Positions 1 to 8,366 are shown, counted from the first letter of the stretch. The stretch is DNA of 64,000 nt from Gemmobacter caeni (GCF_003054195.1 NZ_QBKP01000004.1:286016-350015), one strand, 5' to 3'. A program made the numbers and translations. The notes: a model not told the origin generated them from the sequence alone.

Positions 1-2
1 TG

Positions 3-869
3 AAGCGCCGCGTCGCCCCCTATCTGGACCTGCAATTGGTGGCCTTTCCGCAGGATGGTCTGTATCGCGCTCCCAAGGGCCGTGAAAATCTGATCCGCGC
101 GCTGGATATGGGCTGCGATGTGGTGGGCGGCATCCCGCATTTCGAACGCACCATGCAGGAAGGCGCCGAAAGCGTGCGGGATGTGGCGCGCATCGCCGCC
201 GAACGCGGGCTGATGCTGGATATTCATTGCGACGAGACCGACGACCCTCATAGCCGCCATGTGGAAACCATGGCGGCCGAGGTCACACGGCACGGGCTGG
301 GCGCGCGGGCGGCGGGCAGCCATCTGACCTCGATGCATTCGATGGACAATTACTATGTGTCCAAGCTGCTGCCGCTGATCGCGGAAAGCGGGATGACGGC
401 GATTCCCAACCCACTGATCAACATCACCCTGCAAGGGCGGCACGACACTTTCCCCAAGCGGCGCGGGCTGACGCGAGTGAAGGAAATGCAGGCCATGGGT
501 ATTACCGTTGGCTGGGGACAGGATTGCGTGCTGGACCCGTGGTATAGCCTCGGCACCGCCGATATGCTGGATGTGGCCTTCATGGGGCTGCATGTCGCGC
601 AGATGACCCACCCGGCCGAGATGGCACGCTGCTTCACTATGGTCACGGAACATAACGCGGCGATCATGGGGTTGGAGGGCTACGGCCTGCGCCCCGGCTG
701 CACAGCCTCGCTGGTGGTGCTGGACGCCGCCACCCCGACCGAGGCACTCCGCCTGCGCCCGGATCGGCTTTGCGTCATCTCCAAAGGCAAGGTCGTGTCC
801 GAGCAGACCCGCAACGACGCGCGGCTGGGTCTGCCGGGGCGCCCCGCAACGGTGCGCCGGAGGCTTTGA
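3..869 (+). CDS. CodA-type cytosine/5-methylcytosine deaminase, 3'-terminal part
   Basis: The reading frame is open from the window edge, so the N-terminus, including the first metal-binding HxH motif, lies outside. The 288 visible residues match the amidohydrolase CodA: the HCDETDD block, the SHLTSMHS block and a DPWYSLGTADML block are all present. These enzymes hydrolyse the exocyclic amine of cytosine in pyrimidine salvage, using a metal ion in a TIM barrel. The residue following the catalytic Asp (codon 522-524) is Cys (codon 525-527), where E. coli CodA has Asp-314. CodA homologues lacking that Asp, including one from Rhodobacter sphaeroides, have been shown to be 5-methylcytosine deaminases. 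Substrate assignment is therefore an inference; membership of the CodA family is secure. Confidence 0.9.
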   Translation, partial: KRRVAPYLDLQLVAFPQDGLYRAPKGRENLIRALDMGCDVVGGIPHFERTMQEGAESVRDVARIAAERGLMLDIHCDETDDPHSRHVETMAAEVTRHGLGARAAGSHLTSMHSMDNYYVSKLLPLIAESGMTAIPNPLINITLQGRHDTFPKRRGLTRVKEMQAMGITVGWGQDCVLDPWYSLGTADMLDVAFMGLHVAQMTHPAEMARCFTMVTEHNAAIMGLEGYGLRPGCTASLVVLDAATPTEALRLRPDRLCVISKGKVVSEQTRNDARLGLPGRPATVRRRL

Positions 870-965
870 GGGGGCTGACTTTGTGAGGGGCGATACGGCT
901 CTGCGCGGCGCAGGGGGGCAATTCGATCCGGCTGCGGCAAATGCTGCATTCCGCACGAATATCCG

Positions 966-2255
966 CTATCCGGCTCCGGCGGCCAGTCGTTTGGCCAATA
1001 CCAAACTCAGGATCATTGCCATCAGCAGAAAGATGGCGCCGACGCCCCAGGCAACGGATGTGGAGTATATGTCGGCCAGGGCACCTGCCATGACCAGCCC
1101 TGTCGCGGCTCCGAGTTGTTGGACGAGGGACCGGAGTGACAGCATGGTGGACCTCTGCCGATCCTCCACGCAGCGGTGCAGGATGCTGCTCGCGGGCGTT
1201 TCGCTGGCCCCGAGGATCACGGAATAGAGGACAAAGACGCCGACAAACCCGGCGATGCCACCCTGCATCGCCAAGGCCAGCTGAACGACCGCAAGGCATG
1301 CGAAAATCGCCGCCAGCGTGACGGCGTGGCGGCGTCTGAATATCCGGCTGATATGGGGTGACAGCGACGCACCGAAAGCGATCGCGAAAAAGTAGCCCGC
1401 AGTCAGGGCACCGATGGCGGTGTTCGCGTAGCCTTCGTCCAGCATCGGCCAGGCATGGGTCGGCCAGATCACCTCGACCGGATTTGTCGCCATCAGGAAT
1501 AACAACAGCACCGTCAGAAGCATTGAAACTGTCGGATGCTTCAGGGCCAGAAGACCGGCCCCGGCTATCACCGACGGGACGTTGACGAAGCCCTGTACGA
1601 CCGCCTGTGGGTTCAGCGGACGCGGTTCTTCGGTGATGGCGAACAGGGTGTAGATCAGGACGCCGACCATCGCGGCGAAGCTTGCTGCATAAGACACGTC
1701 ATAGGTGCTGATCCCATACTTCAGCGCTGCCATGCCGAACGCATCTGGCAGCAGACCGCCAAAAATGGCACCGACGGCGAGGCCCATGGCGTTGGCCCAG
1801 TGCGCCTTTGCGAGCGCGGGCTGGATATCAACGTCTGGTGCGGCGGCTGTGAAGGTTTCGACAAACCAGGCATCAAGTGTGCCCGACCGGAGCGCGCGCC
1901 CGAAGCCGATGAGGGCAAACGAAAGAGCCAGGACGCCGAAGTCGCTCGACGACAGAAAGAGCGCGAGCGAAATCAAACTGGCCACGACCGCCGCGAGGAA
2001 AACCGGCTTGCGACCGATGTTGTCGGCCAATCCGCCGAACGGCAGTTCCATCACGATGGTGGTGAGCGAGTAGATGCTGAAGAGCAACGAAATCTGGAGG
2101 AGGTCCATGCCCCGATCTGTCAGCGCAAGCGCGGCGACGGCCACCGTGAGGCCCATGGCAAAACGGTCAAGAAACTGATGTATCTGAAACACCCGGATGT
2201 GGCGTCGCGCCGTGTCCGTCAAGCCATTCAGGGAGAACTCGGTTTCTGTCGCCAT
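966..2255 (-). CDS. MFS transporter
   Basis: This 429-residue protein is hydrophobic throughout, with about twelve predicted membrane segments, as expected for a major facilitator superfamily permease. The loop after the second segment carries the family signature region (GGLADNIGRKPVF), which resembles the G-x3-D-x2-G-R-K/R motif A. It would sit in the inner membrane and move a small solute or drug by proton coupling; the substrate cannot be told from sequence. The N-terminal tail of about 25 residues is polar. Its ATG at 2255 has no strong Shine-Dalgarno sequence. It faces the cytosine deaminase gene tail to tail, with about 95 bases between them, and stands alone as a transcription unit. 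Confidence 0.85.
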   Translation of the reverse strand: MATETEFSLNGLTDTARRHIRVFQIHQFLDRFAMGLTVAVAALALTDRGMDLLQISLLFSIYSLTTIVMELPFGGLADNIGRKPVFLAAVVASLISLALFLSSSDFGVLALSFALIGFGRALRSGTLDAWFVETFTAAAPDVDIQPALAKAHWANAMGLAVGAIFGGLLPDAFGMAALKYGISTYDVSYAASFAAMVGVLIYTLFAITEEPRPLNPQAVVQGFVNVPSVIAGAGLLALKHPTVSMLLTVLLLFLMATNPVEVIWPTHAWPMLDEGYANTAIGALTAGYFFAIAFGASLSPHISRIFRRRHAVTLAAIFACLAVVQLALAMQGGIAGFVGVFVLYSVILGASETPASSILHRCVEDRQRSTMLSLRSLVQQLGAATGLVMAGALADIYSTSVAWGVGAIFLLMAMILSLVLAKRLAAGAG

Positions 2256-2391
2256 GGCGGCAGCATCCGCCTTTGTACAGCGTTGCGCAATGGCTTGCCG
2301 GGCAGACGGCGACCTGGCATTGCGCGGGCCAGGTCACCAGGACGAGCAAAGGAAACGGCGGCTTCGTCCCGCAATACCTGCGCGCCGGGCG

Positions 2392-3630
2392 TCAGCCTCG
2401 CACCGCCATCCCGGCCAGCCGCAGACAGACCCGTGTCGCGGCGGCCATGTCCTGCACGCTGATCCATTCCAGCGGGCCGTGAATTTCCTGCATGCCGGTA
2501 AAGATATTGGGGCAGGGTACGCCCATTTCGGTCAGGCGCGAACCGTCGGTGCCGCCGCGGATCGGGACGCTGACCGGGGCGATGCCCTCGGCCTCGCAGG
2601 CGGCGCGGGCGAGGTCGACCGGCGTCATGTCCTTTTCCAGCCAGTAGCGCATGTTGCGATATTGGGCGCGGATTTCGCAGGCCACAGTCGCGCGCGGTTC
2701 GGTCGCGGCCAGCGCATCACAAGCCTGACGCAGCAGGGCGCCTTTGGCCTCTAGCCCGTCAAGTTCAAAATCGCGCAGGATGAAGCGCAACTCGGCCTCG
2801 GCGGCGGTGCCGGTAATCTCGTAAAGATGCAGGAAACCTTCGCGCCCGTCTGTCAGTTCGGGCACCAGCGACTGTTGCGGCAGCAGGTTCACCAGCTTCG
2901 CCGCCAGATGCAGCGCATTGACCAGCTTGCCCTTGGCATAACCCGGATGCGCGGAAACCCCGGTGATCTTCACCACCGCCCCGTCTGCCGAAAAGCTTTC
3001 ATATTCCACCTCGCCCACCTGTCCGCCATCCAGCGTATAGGCGAAATCGGCGCCCAGATCGGCGGGCAGACGCTTGTCAACGCCCCGGCCGATTTCCTCG
3101 TCCGGGGTGAAGGCCAGCCGCAGCTTCGGATGCGGGATCGACGGATCGGCCAGAAGATGCCGCGCCATCGTCATCAGGATCGCCACACCCGCCTTGTCAT
3201 CGGCGCCCAGCAGCGTGGTGCCGCTGGCGGTGATGATGTCATGGCCAAGCTTGCTGCCCAGATAGGGCGAGACCTCGGGCGACAGCACCAGCCCCGGCGC
3301 ATCGGCAAAGCTGATCGTGCCGCCGTTGTAACGGCGGTGCACCACCGGCTTCACGCCGGTCGCATTGAAGGCGGGCGCGGTGTCGACATGGGCCAGAAAG
3401 CCCACCACCGGACCGTCCGCAGTGGCGGGCACCGTGGCCAGCACCGCGCCATAATCGGTGATCTGCACATCAGCAGCACCGATGCCCGTCAGCTCCTCTG
3501 CCAGCAGGCGTGCCATGTCGAGCTGGATCGCCGTGCTGGGCGAGGCGGTGCCGCGCTCGTCGCTCTGGCTGTCGATGGCGGCATAGCGCACAAGGCGGGT
3601 TTCCAGTTCGGTGTCGAATTCTGCGGTCAT
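2392..3630 (-). CDS. pepT: Peptidase T (tripeptide aminopeptidase)
   Basis: PepT is a cytosolic M20-family zinc aminopeptidase that removes the N-terminal residue from tripeptides. The 412-residue product has the usual family length and metal-site motifs: FLAHVDTAP (residues 78-86, His81 and Asp83), LGADDKAG (141-148) and TPDEEIGRG (175-183, Glu178/Glu179). I chose the ATG at 3630 because it has a GGAGG site five bases upstream and the protein then begins where the family begins; an upstream in-frame ATG at 3681 would add 17 unconserved residues. It is transcribed toward the MFS gene and is divergent from the transglycosylase gene at 3789. It probably takes part in peptide recycling, like the dipeptidase and M32 peptidase elsewhere in the window. 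Confidence 0.93.
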   Translation of the reverse strand: MTAEFDTELETRLVRYAAIDSQSDERGTASPSTAIQLDMARLLAEELTGIGAADVQITDYGAVLATVPATADGPVVGFLAHVDTAPAFNATGVKPVVHRRYNGGTISFADAPGLVLSPEVSPYLGSKLGHDIITASGTTLLGADDKAGVAILMTMARHLLADPSIPHPKLRLAFTPDEEIGRGVDKRLPADLGADFAYTLDGGQVGEVEYESFSADGAVVKITGVSAHPGYAKGKLVNALHLAAKLVNLLPQQSLVPELTDGREGFLHLYEITGTAAEAELRFILRDFELDGLEAKGALLRQACDALAATEPRATVACEIRAQYRNMRYWLEKDMTPVDLARAACEAEGIAPVSVPIRGGTDGSRLTEMGVPCPNIFTGMQEIHGPLEWISVQDMAAATRVCLRLAGMAVRG

Positions 3631-3788
3631 GGGGCCTCCGGCTTTCGGGGCCATGAGGCGCGCGGCACGCGGGCCTGTCAAGGCGCTGGCGGCAATGTGA
3701 TGCGCAGGGTGGCAGGCTGACGAAACAGACGCTTGCGCGCCAAGGGCCAGCCCGTAGACTGAGGAAAACCCACCAAGGAGTTCTTCAG

Positions 3789-4592
3789 GTGTTTTCTTTC
3801 AAGGGGATTGCGGCTGCGGCTCTGGCCGTGCTGGGCCTGTCCGGTGTGGCGGCTGCTGCGCCGTGCAGCAATACCGGGGCCGATTACGAAAGCTGGAAGC
3901 CCGTCATGGCGCAGGAGGCAGCAGCGGCCGGGGTCGGTGACAAGGGGATCGCCGCGCTGATGGGGTCGAGCTATGCCAGCAAGACCATCGCCGCCGACCG
4001 CAATCAGAAAAGCTTCAAATACTCGCTGCAAAAGTTCATGCAGGTGCGCGGCGCCGATACGATCGTGGCGCAGGGCCGCAAGCGCAAGACGCAGAATGCC
4101 AGTTTCTATCAGGCGCTGGAGCAACGCTATGGCGTGCCTGCCGGCCCGCTGCTGGCCATTCACGGGATGGAGACGGGCTTCGGCGGTTTCATGGGGGACA
4201 GCAATGTCGTCTCGGCCATCGCGACCCTGGCCTATGACTGCCGCCGCAGCGAGTATTTCACCGACCACCTGATCGCCGCGCTGATGCTGGTGGATCGCGG
4301 CGTGATCTCGCCGAAAACGGTGGGCGCGAAGCATGGCGAGGTGGGCCACACCCAGTTCCTGCCGGGCAACGTGCTGCGCTATGGCGTGGACGGTGACGGC
4401 GACGGTCGGGTGGACCTGACCAAACAGGCCGATGCTTTGGCTTCGACCGCCAATTTCCTCGCCCAGAAGGGCTGGCGCCCCGGCGCGGGCTATCAGGAGG
4501 GAGAGCCGAACTTTGCCGTGATCAAGCAATGGAATGCCGCGACCGTGTACCAGCAGGCCATCGCGATCATGGGCGCGAAAATCGACCGCTAG
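3789..4592 (+). CDS. MltB-like lytic murein transglycosylase
   Basis: This 267-residue protein starts with a signal peptide (hydrophobic residues 7-24, ending in an AAAA stretch before Pro25), so it should be exported to the periplasm. The rest matches the SLT_2/MltB fold. The catalytic glutamate is Glu128 in the GMETGFGG motif, and a GHTQFLPGN block and a DGDGDGRVDL stretch follow, as in MltB relatives. Such enzymes cleave the MurNAc-GlcNAc bond of peptidoglycan to make 1,6-anhydro ends. No lipobox is present, so it is probably soluble. The start is GTG at 3789, preceded by AAGGAG at 3775-3780. It lies just upstream of tRNA-Glu. Confidence 0.88.
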   Translation: MFSFKGIAAAALAVLGLSGVAAAAPCSNTGADYESWKPVMAQEAAAAGVGDKGIAALMGSSYASKTIAADRNQKSFKYSLQKFMQVRGADTIVAQGRKRKTQNASFYQALEQRYGVPAGPLLAIHGMETGFGGFMGDSNVVSAIATLAYDCRRSEYFTDHLIAALMLVDRGVISPKTVGAKHGEVGHTQFLPGNVLRYGVDGDGDGRVDLTKQADALASTANFLAQKGWRPGAGYQEGEPNFAVIKQWNAATVYQQAIAIMGAKIDR

Positions 4593-4614
4593 GCGCAAAG
4601 ATTCCTCTTGCGCC
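4592..4614 (+). terminator. Possible terminator stem-loop after the MltB-like gene
   Basis: A 7-bp inverted repeat (GGCGCAA / TTGCGCC) with a 9-nt loop follows the stop codon directly. There is no run of T after it, so it may be a factor-dependent terminator or an mRNA-stabilising hairpin rather than a classical intrinsic terminator. It separates the gene from the tRNA. Confidence 0.35.
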
Positions 4615-4651
4615 CGCCCGGTGGCTGCTCTAATCAGCCGCCACCGGCTAT

Positions 4652-4726
4652 GGCCCGTTCGTCTATCGGTTAGGACGTCAGGTTTTCAACCTGAAAAGAG
4701 GGGTTCGACTCCCCTACGGGCTGCCA
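4652..4726 (+). tRNA. tRNA-Glu (UUC anticodon)
   Basis: The 75-nt sequence folds as a tRNA. The acceptor stem GGCCCGT pairs with ACGGGCT (first pair G-U), the discriminator is G and the CCA end is encoded. The anticodon stem TCAGG/CCTGA encloses a seven-base loop with TTC in the anticodon position, and the T arm contains GGTTCGA. It reads GAA and GAG codons and may also serve tetrapyrrole synthesis through glutamyl-tRNA, as is general for this group. Confidence 0.97.
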
Positions 4727-5048
4727 TTTTGATCTGCAAGTTTCTGATTTTGCTGCGAAATTACAGATCGCCGAAACCCTGCGACTTAACTGCTCCAGCG
4801 AAAATCCGGTATCTTCGGTCCCGCCGCAGGGCGAAAGCGATCAGGCATTCGTGAGCAAAAAGCTGGCGCGGTTTCATCGCTCGGGCTGGCCGGGCAACAC
4901 AACGGCCAGTGTTTCGCGAACTCGCGGTAGCAAGTAGCAAAATGACGTGTGCCCTTGTCTGCTTCCCATCGGCTTGCCGGCAGCACGGTTACAGCAAGGA
5001 AATCGGGTCGTCCTGCCCCTGGCAGCCAGGTGACGTGCTGCGCCCGTG
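4727..5048. other. 322-bp region with no supported gene
   Basis: Between tRNA-Glu and the DUF1127 gene I see no convincing coding region; the short open frames on the minus strand have no family features or ribosome-binding sites. The DNA is somewhat less GC-rich than its surroundings. I searched for the CCTCCTCCC motif of the CcsR small RNAs that follow some DUF1127 genes in Rhodobacter and did not find it. A short CCTGG/CCAGG dyad near 5018-5030 might end the DUF1127 transcript. Confidence 0.5.
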
Positions 5049-5255
5049 TCAGACGGCCGGGTTTTCCCCTTTGGCGTCACACATGTTGATAAACTGCGGA
5101 TGCGCATCCATCCCTGCCACCATCGCTTCTACCTCGGTGCGGGTCAGGCCGATATCGTGGATCAGGTGGTCGTCGGGTTTGGCCAGCAGGCGGGCGAGCG
5201 ACCGGCGCGCGGCGTGGTGGTCGCGCCAGCGGCGCAGGGCAGCGAGGATGGGCAT
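5049..5255 (-). CDS. DUF1127 small protein
   Basis: This 68-residue basic protein has the DUF1127 (YjiS-like) pattern: an arginine-rich N-terminal helix, a KPDDHLIHDIGLTRTEV core and a short tail. Members in alphaproteobacteria are linked to stress responses, RNA turnover and phosphate or carbon metabolism, but the biochemical role is not settled. The gene is divergent from a LysR regulator with 87 bases between them. That spacer carries an FNR-like site and two copies of a TTGATATCA repeat, so its transcription is probably controlled by the neighbouring LysR protein and perhaps by oxygen. This is a typical arrangement in Rhodobacterales genomes. Confidence 0.85.
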   Translation of the reverse strand: MPILAALRRWRDHHAARRSLARLLAKPDDHLIHDIGLTRTEVEAMVAGMDAHPQFINMCDAKGENPAV

Positions 5256-5288
5256 GGCGGTCTCCTTTCCGGCAGGCTCCCACGCTGC

Positions 5289-5302
5289 TTGACTTCAATC
5301 AA
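5289..5302. promoter_or_regulatory. FNR/FnrL-like box
   Basis: The sequence TTGAC-TTCA-ATCAA matches nine of the ten conserved bases of the FNR consensus TTGAT-N4-ATCAA. It lies in the divergent spacer, 34 bases upstream of the DUF1127 start and 41 bases upstream of the LysR start. It could place one or both genes under oxygen control, but a chance match or a LysR half-site is possible. Confidence 0.4.
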
Positions 5303-5319
5303 ACGAATAGGCCTTATGC

Positions 5320-5344
5320 TTGATATCATCTGAATTGATATCAT
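5320..5344. promoter_or_regulatory. Tandem TTGATATCAT repeats at the LysR start
   Basis: Two identical 10-bp copies of TTGATATCAT begin at 5320 and 5335, exactly 15 bp apart. The second overlaps the ATG of the LysR gene (5343). Each contains the perfect palindrome TGATATCA. Their position suggests an autoregulatory operator bound by the LysR protein. Confidence 0.45.
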
Positions 5345-6230
5345 GACTCCGCTCGACTCCGATCTTCTGCGCAGCTTCCTGACCCTCGTCGAAGAGGGCA
5401 GCGTCACCGGCGCCGCCGCGCGGCTGGGGCGCACGCAATCGGCGGTCAGCATGCAGTTGAAGCGGCTGGAGGATCACGCAGGCCACAGCCTGTTCCTGCG
5501 GGCACCGCGCGGGCTGGTGCTGACCCCGGCGGGCCAGCGCCTGCTGCCCCATGCGCGGACTGCCGTCGCGGCGGTGGCGCGCGCGGCCGAGGTGATGGAG
5601 GACCGCGCCGAAACCGCGCCGCTCCGTCTGGGTCTGCCGCCGGAATATGTGGAGCAGTTGCTGCCGCGTCTGGTGCCCGCCATGGCCAGTCTGCATCCCG
5701 AGGCGCAACTGACCCTGCGCAGCGATTATTCCATCCCCGGCCTGGCCGCGCTGGAGGCGGGAGAGCTGGATTTCATGATCTACTTCGACACGGTGGTGCA
5801 GCCGGGGCAGGGCGAGTTGCTGGCGATGGACCCGACGGTCTGGGTAACCTCGCGCCAGCATGCGCAGCACCTGCGCCGCCCCTTGCCAATTGCCAGCTAT
5901 CTGGAGTCGGACTGGTGCCAGAGCCATATGATCGGGTCACTGGAACGGCGGGGCATCGACTGGCGTTCGGTGTTCGAATGCGACACGACGCACGGGTTCT
6001 GGACGGTGGTGCGGCAGGGATTCGCGGTGGTGGCGCTGGCCCGCAGCGCCATCCCGCCGGATTGCCGCGAACTGACCGAGGCTGAGGGCTTTCCGCTGGT
6101 CGATGCCTCTTGCGTGATGCTGCGGCGGCGCGCGGGGGTGGAGGGGCCGGCGGCCGACAGCCTTGCCATCCTGTTGCGCCAGATCTTTGCCACCCTGCCG
6201 GAAGGAACCGCCCATGCCGCGCGCCCGTGA
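5343..6230 (+). CDS. LysR family transcriptional regulator
   Basis: This 295-residue protein has a LysR architecture: a winged helix-turn-helix in the first 60 residues (SVTGAAARLGRTQSAVSMQLKRLE is split across the recognition region) and a periplasmic-binding-like effector domain from about residue 88. It should bind DNA as a dimer or tetramer and respond to a small ligand that the sequence does not reveal. It is divergent from the DUF1127 gene and overlaps the downstream P1 peptidase gene by 17 bases, so the two plus-strand genes are translationally linked. Repeats overlapping its own start suggest negative autoregulation. Confidence 0.92.
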   Translation: MTPLDSDLLRSFLTLVEEGSVTGAAARLGRTQSAVSMQLKRLEDHAGHSLFLRAPRGLVLTPAGQRLLPHARTAVAAVARAAEVMEDRAETAPLRLGLPPEYVEQLLPRLVPAMASLHPEAQLTLRSDYSIPGLAALEAGELDFMIYFDTVVQPGQGELLAMDPTVWVTSRQHAQHLRRPLPIASYLESDWCQSHMIGSLERRGIDWRSVFECDTTHGFWTVVRQGFAVVALARSAIPPDCRELTEAEGFPLVDASCVMLRRRAGVEGPAADSLAILLRQIFATLPEGTAHAARP

Positions 6231-7173
6231 TCTTGGAGTAACCATCGGCCGCTTCGCCCCCGGCCCGCTGAACGCCATCACCGATGTTCCGGGCGTGCGG
6301 ATCGGCCATGTGACGCTGATCGAGGGCGATCGCACGCGCACCGGCGCCACTGCGATCCTGCCGCATGGCGGTAACCTGTTCCGTGACCGGGTTTCTGCCG
6401 GGTTTGCCGTGCTGAACGGCTTTGGAAAATTCGCGGGATCGACCCAGGTGCAGGAGTTGGGAGAGCTGGAAACCCCGGTCCTGCTGACCAACACGCTGGC
6501 GGTAGGGCGCGCGATGGAGGCGCTGGTCGCGCATGTACTGGCGCTGCCGGGGAATGAAACGGTCACTTCGATCAATGCCGTGGTGGGCGAGACGAATGAT
6601 TCCGGGCTGAACGACATTCGTGCGGCCCGCCCGACCGTGGCCGAGATGCGGCAGGCGCTGGAGGCCGCCAGTTCTGGCCCGGTGGAGGAAGGTGCCGTGG
6701 GGGCCGGGACGGGCTGCATCGCCTTTGGGCTCAAGGGCGGGATCGGCACCGCGTCGCGCCGGGTCGACGGGTATATGCTGGGTGTGCTGGTGCAGGCCAA
6801 TTACGGCGGGACCCTGCGGCTGGACGGTCGGGCCGCGCCGGAAACCTCTGAGGCGGATACCGACGGCTCCATCGTGATCGTGATGGCCACAGATGCGCCG
6901 CTGTGCCCACGCAACCTGACACGGCTGGCAACCCGCAGTTTCGCGGGGCTGGCGCGCACCGGATCTGCGCTGTCGAACGGTTCGGGCGATTACGCGCTGG
7001 CCTTCGCCACCACGCGGGGCCAGATGCCGAACGAGATGATGTCGCCGCTGTTCGAGGCTGCCATCGAGACGACGGAAGAGGCGATTCTGAATGCGCTTCT
7101 GATGGCGGGCGATATGCGGGGCTGGGATGCGGCGACGCGCCAGCCCCGGCAGGTCCGGGGCCTGCGGCTTTAG
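6214..7173 (+). CDS. P1 family peptidase (DmpA-like aminopeptidase)
   Basis: This 319-residue protein belongs to the DmpA/P1 family of N-terminal nucleophile hydrolases, which self-cleave and then act as aminopeptidases, often on D- or beta-amino acid peptides. The expected cleavage site is Gly218-Ser219 in the TDGSIVIVMATD block, with Ser219 the nucleophile of the C-terminal subunit. A VVGETNDSGLND block and a GAGTGC block support the assignment. The start at 6214 has GGAAGGAA just upstream and lies inside the end of the LysR gene in another frame. No signal peptide is visible, so it is probably cytoplasmic. Its end overlaps the convergent LysE gene by four bases. Confidence 0.88.
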   Translation: MPRARDLGVTIGRFAPGPLNAITDVPGVRIGHVTLIEGDRTRTGATAILPHGGNLFRDRVSAGFAVLNGFGKFAGSTQVQELGELETPVLLTNTLAVGRAMEALVAHVLALPGNETVTSINAVVGETNDSGLNDIRAARPTVAEMRQALEAASSGPVEEGAVGAGTGCIAFGLKGGIGTASRRVDGYMLGVLVQANYGGTLRLDGRAAPETSEADTDGSIVIVMATDAPLCPRNLTRLATRSFAGLARTGSALSNGSGDYALAFATTRGQMPNEMMSPLFEAAIETTEEAILNALLMAGDMRGWDAATRQPRQVRGLRL

Positions 7174-7799
7174 GCGGCGCGGCGCATGGCGGCTGTGGCG
7201 ATACCCATGGCGACAAGCGCGCCACCGCCCGCACGGGTCAGGCCGCGCATCACTGCCTGGCGCGCGATCCGCTGGCGTAGCCGGTCGGCCAGCAGGGCAT
7301 AAGCCAGCACGTTCAGCGTGGCGAGGGTGACGAAGGTTGTCACCAGAACGGCGAATTGCGGCGCCAGAGGCTGCCCGGTCACGATGAACTGCGGCACGAA
7401 GGCGATGAAGAAAACAATGGATTTCGGGTTCAGCGCGGTAACGGCTGCGGCATGGCCAAAGACCTGCGCGGGCTGCGCCGCGCTGTGCGCTGCTACCGTG
7501 CCAAGGGTTGCATCGGGGGCGCTGCGGAACAGCTTGATGCCCAGCCAGACCAGATAAGCGGCCTCGATCCATTTCAGCGCGGTGAACAGCGTGGCGGAGG
7601 CCAGCACCAGGGCCCCCAGTCCGGCGAGCGAGGCGCTCATCGCGATGAGGTCGCCAAGGGCCACACCTGCGGCGGTGGCCAGTGCCACGCGGCGCCCCTG
7701 GCTCAGCGCATAGCTCAGCACCAGAAGGACGGTCGGTCCCGGTATCATCAGCAGAACGGTCGAGGCGGCGACAAAGGTCAGCCAAAGCTGGAAGAACAT
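7170..7799 (-). CDS. LysE/RhtB family amino-acid exporter
   Basis: This 209-residue membrane protein has about six hydrophobic segments and the family N-terminal motif, with PGPTVLLVLSYALSQGRR near residues 20-37. LysE/RhtB proteins export amino acids such as lysine, threonine or homoserine lactones across the inner membrane to prevent harmful accumulation. The substrate here is unknown. It is convergent with the P1 peptidase (4-bp overlap of the ends), which may be meaningful if peptide breakdown creates an amino-acid surplus, and divergent from ogt at 7893. Confidence 0.88.
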   Translation of the reverse strand: MFFQLWLTFVAASTVLLMIPGPTVLLVLSYALSQGRRVALATAAGVALGDLIAMSASLAGLGALVLASATLFTALKWIEAAYLVWLGIKLFRSAPDATLGTVAAHSAAQPAQVFGHAAAVTALNPKSIVFFIAFVPQFIVTGQPLAPQFAVLVTTFVTLATLNVLAYALLADRLRQRIARQAVMRGLTRAGGGALVAMGIATAAMRRAA

Positions 7800-7892
7800 G
7801 GGCGGCTCCTGTGTGCAGAGGGGAAGTCAGCCATGGCGCACCGGCGCTGTAAAGCTCTTTCCCTTGACGCCCGCCGATGCCATGTTCAGCGG

Positions 7893-8339
7893 ATGGATAC
7901 GACCTTGCACAGCCCCTTCGGCCCCCTCTCTCTGCGCGAGCGCGACGGTATTCTGGTGGCGCTGGACTGGCGGCCGGGGCAGGATACCGCTACGCCGCTG
8001 GTGGCCGAGGGCTTGCGCCAGCTTGCCGAATATTTCGATGGCAAGCGCGTGATCTTCGATCTGCCTCTGGACTGGGGGCAGGGGATTCATGCGCAGGTGC
8101 GCCGTGCCATGGCTGCCATTCCGCTGGGCGAAACCCGCACCTATGGGGAGATTGCTCTGGAGATCGGGGCTCCCGCGCAGGCGGTTGGACAGGCCTGCGG
8201 CGCCAATCCGCTGCCGATCCTCATTCCCTGCCACCGGGTTCTGGGGCGCAACACGCTGGGCGGCTTTTCTGCCCCCGGCGGGGTGGAAACCAAGGTGGCG
8301 CTGCTGCGCTTCGAAGGGGCCGCCGGATTGCTGATCTGA
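7893..8339 (+). CDS. ogt: Methylated-DNA--protein-cysteine methyltransferase
   Basis: This 148-residue enzyme removes O6-alkyl groups from guanine in DNA by transferring them to its own cysteine, in a single-turnover suicide repair reaction. The acceptor is Cys113 in the IPCHRV motif, and the helix-turn-helix/asparagine-hinge region (RTYGEIALEIG, then GQACGANPLPI) precedes it. The C-terminal Ada/Ogt domain is complete; the N-terminal domain is short, as in Ogt. I place the start at ATG 7893, since the protein then begins at the usual Ogt position; the open frame continues far upstream but without homology. The ribosome-binding site is weak. Confidence 0.9.
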   Translation: MDTTLHSPFGPLSLRERDGILVALDWRPGQDTATPLVAEGLRQLAEYFDGKRVIFDLPLDWGQGIHAQVRRAMAAIPLGETRTYGEIALEIGAPAQAVGQACGANPLPILIPCHRVLGRNTLGGFSAPGGVETKVALLRFEGAAGLLI

Positions 8340-8348
8340 TCGCCCGCA

Positions 8349-8366
8349 CCGTCACAAATCTGTCGC
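8349..8366 (+). promoter_or_regulatory. Pho-box-like direct repeat
   Basis: The 18-bp sequence contains two 7-bp elements, CCGTCAC and CTGTCGC, spaced 11 bp apart with an AAAT linker. It matches about 15 of 18 positions of the PhoB consensus (CTGTCAT-AAAT-CTGTCAY). It sits about 60 bases upstream of the GTG start of the EamA transporter gene, the usual place for an activator site. Confidence 0.5.

Noticed and set aside
4786..4986. Short minus-strand frames in the spacer between tRNA-Glu and the DUF1127 gene
   Set aside because: They lack a ribosome-binding site, family features and gene-like composition; I describe the area as gene-free instead.
4727..5048. A CcsR-type small RNA downstream of the DUF1127 gene
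   Set aside because: Such RNAs follow some DUF1127 genes in Rhodobacter, but the diagnostic CCTCCTCCC motif is absent from both strands of this spacer.
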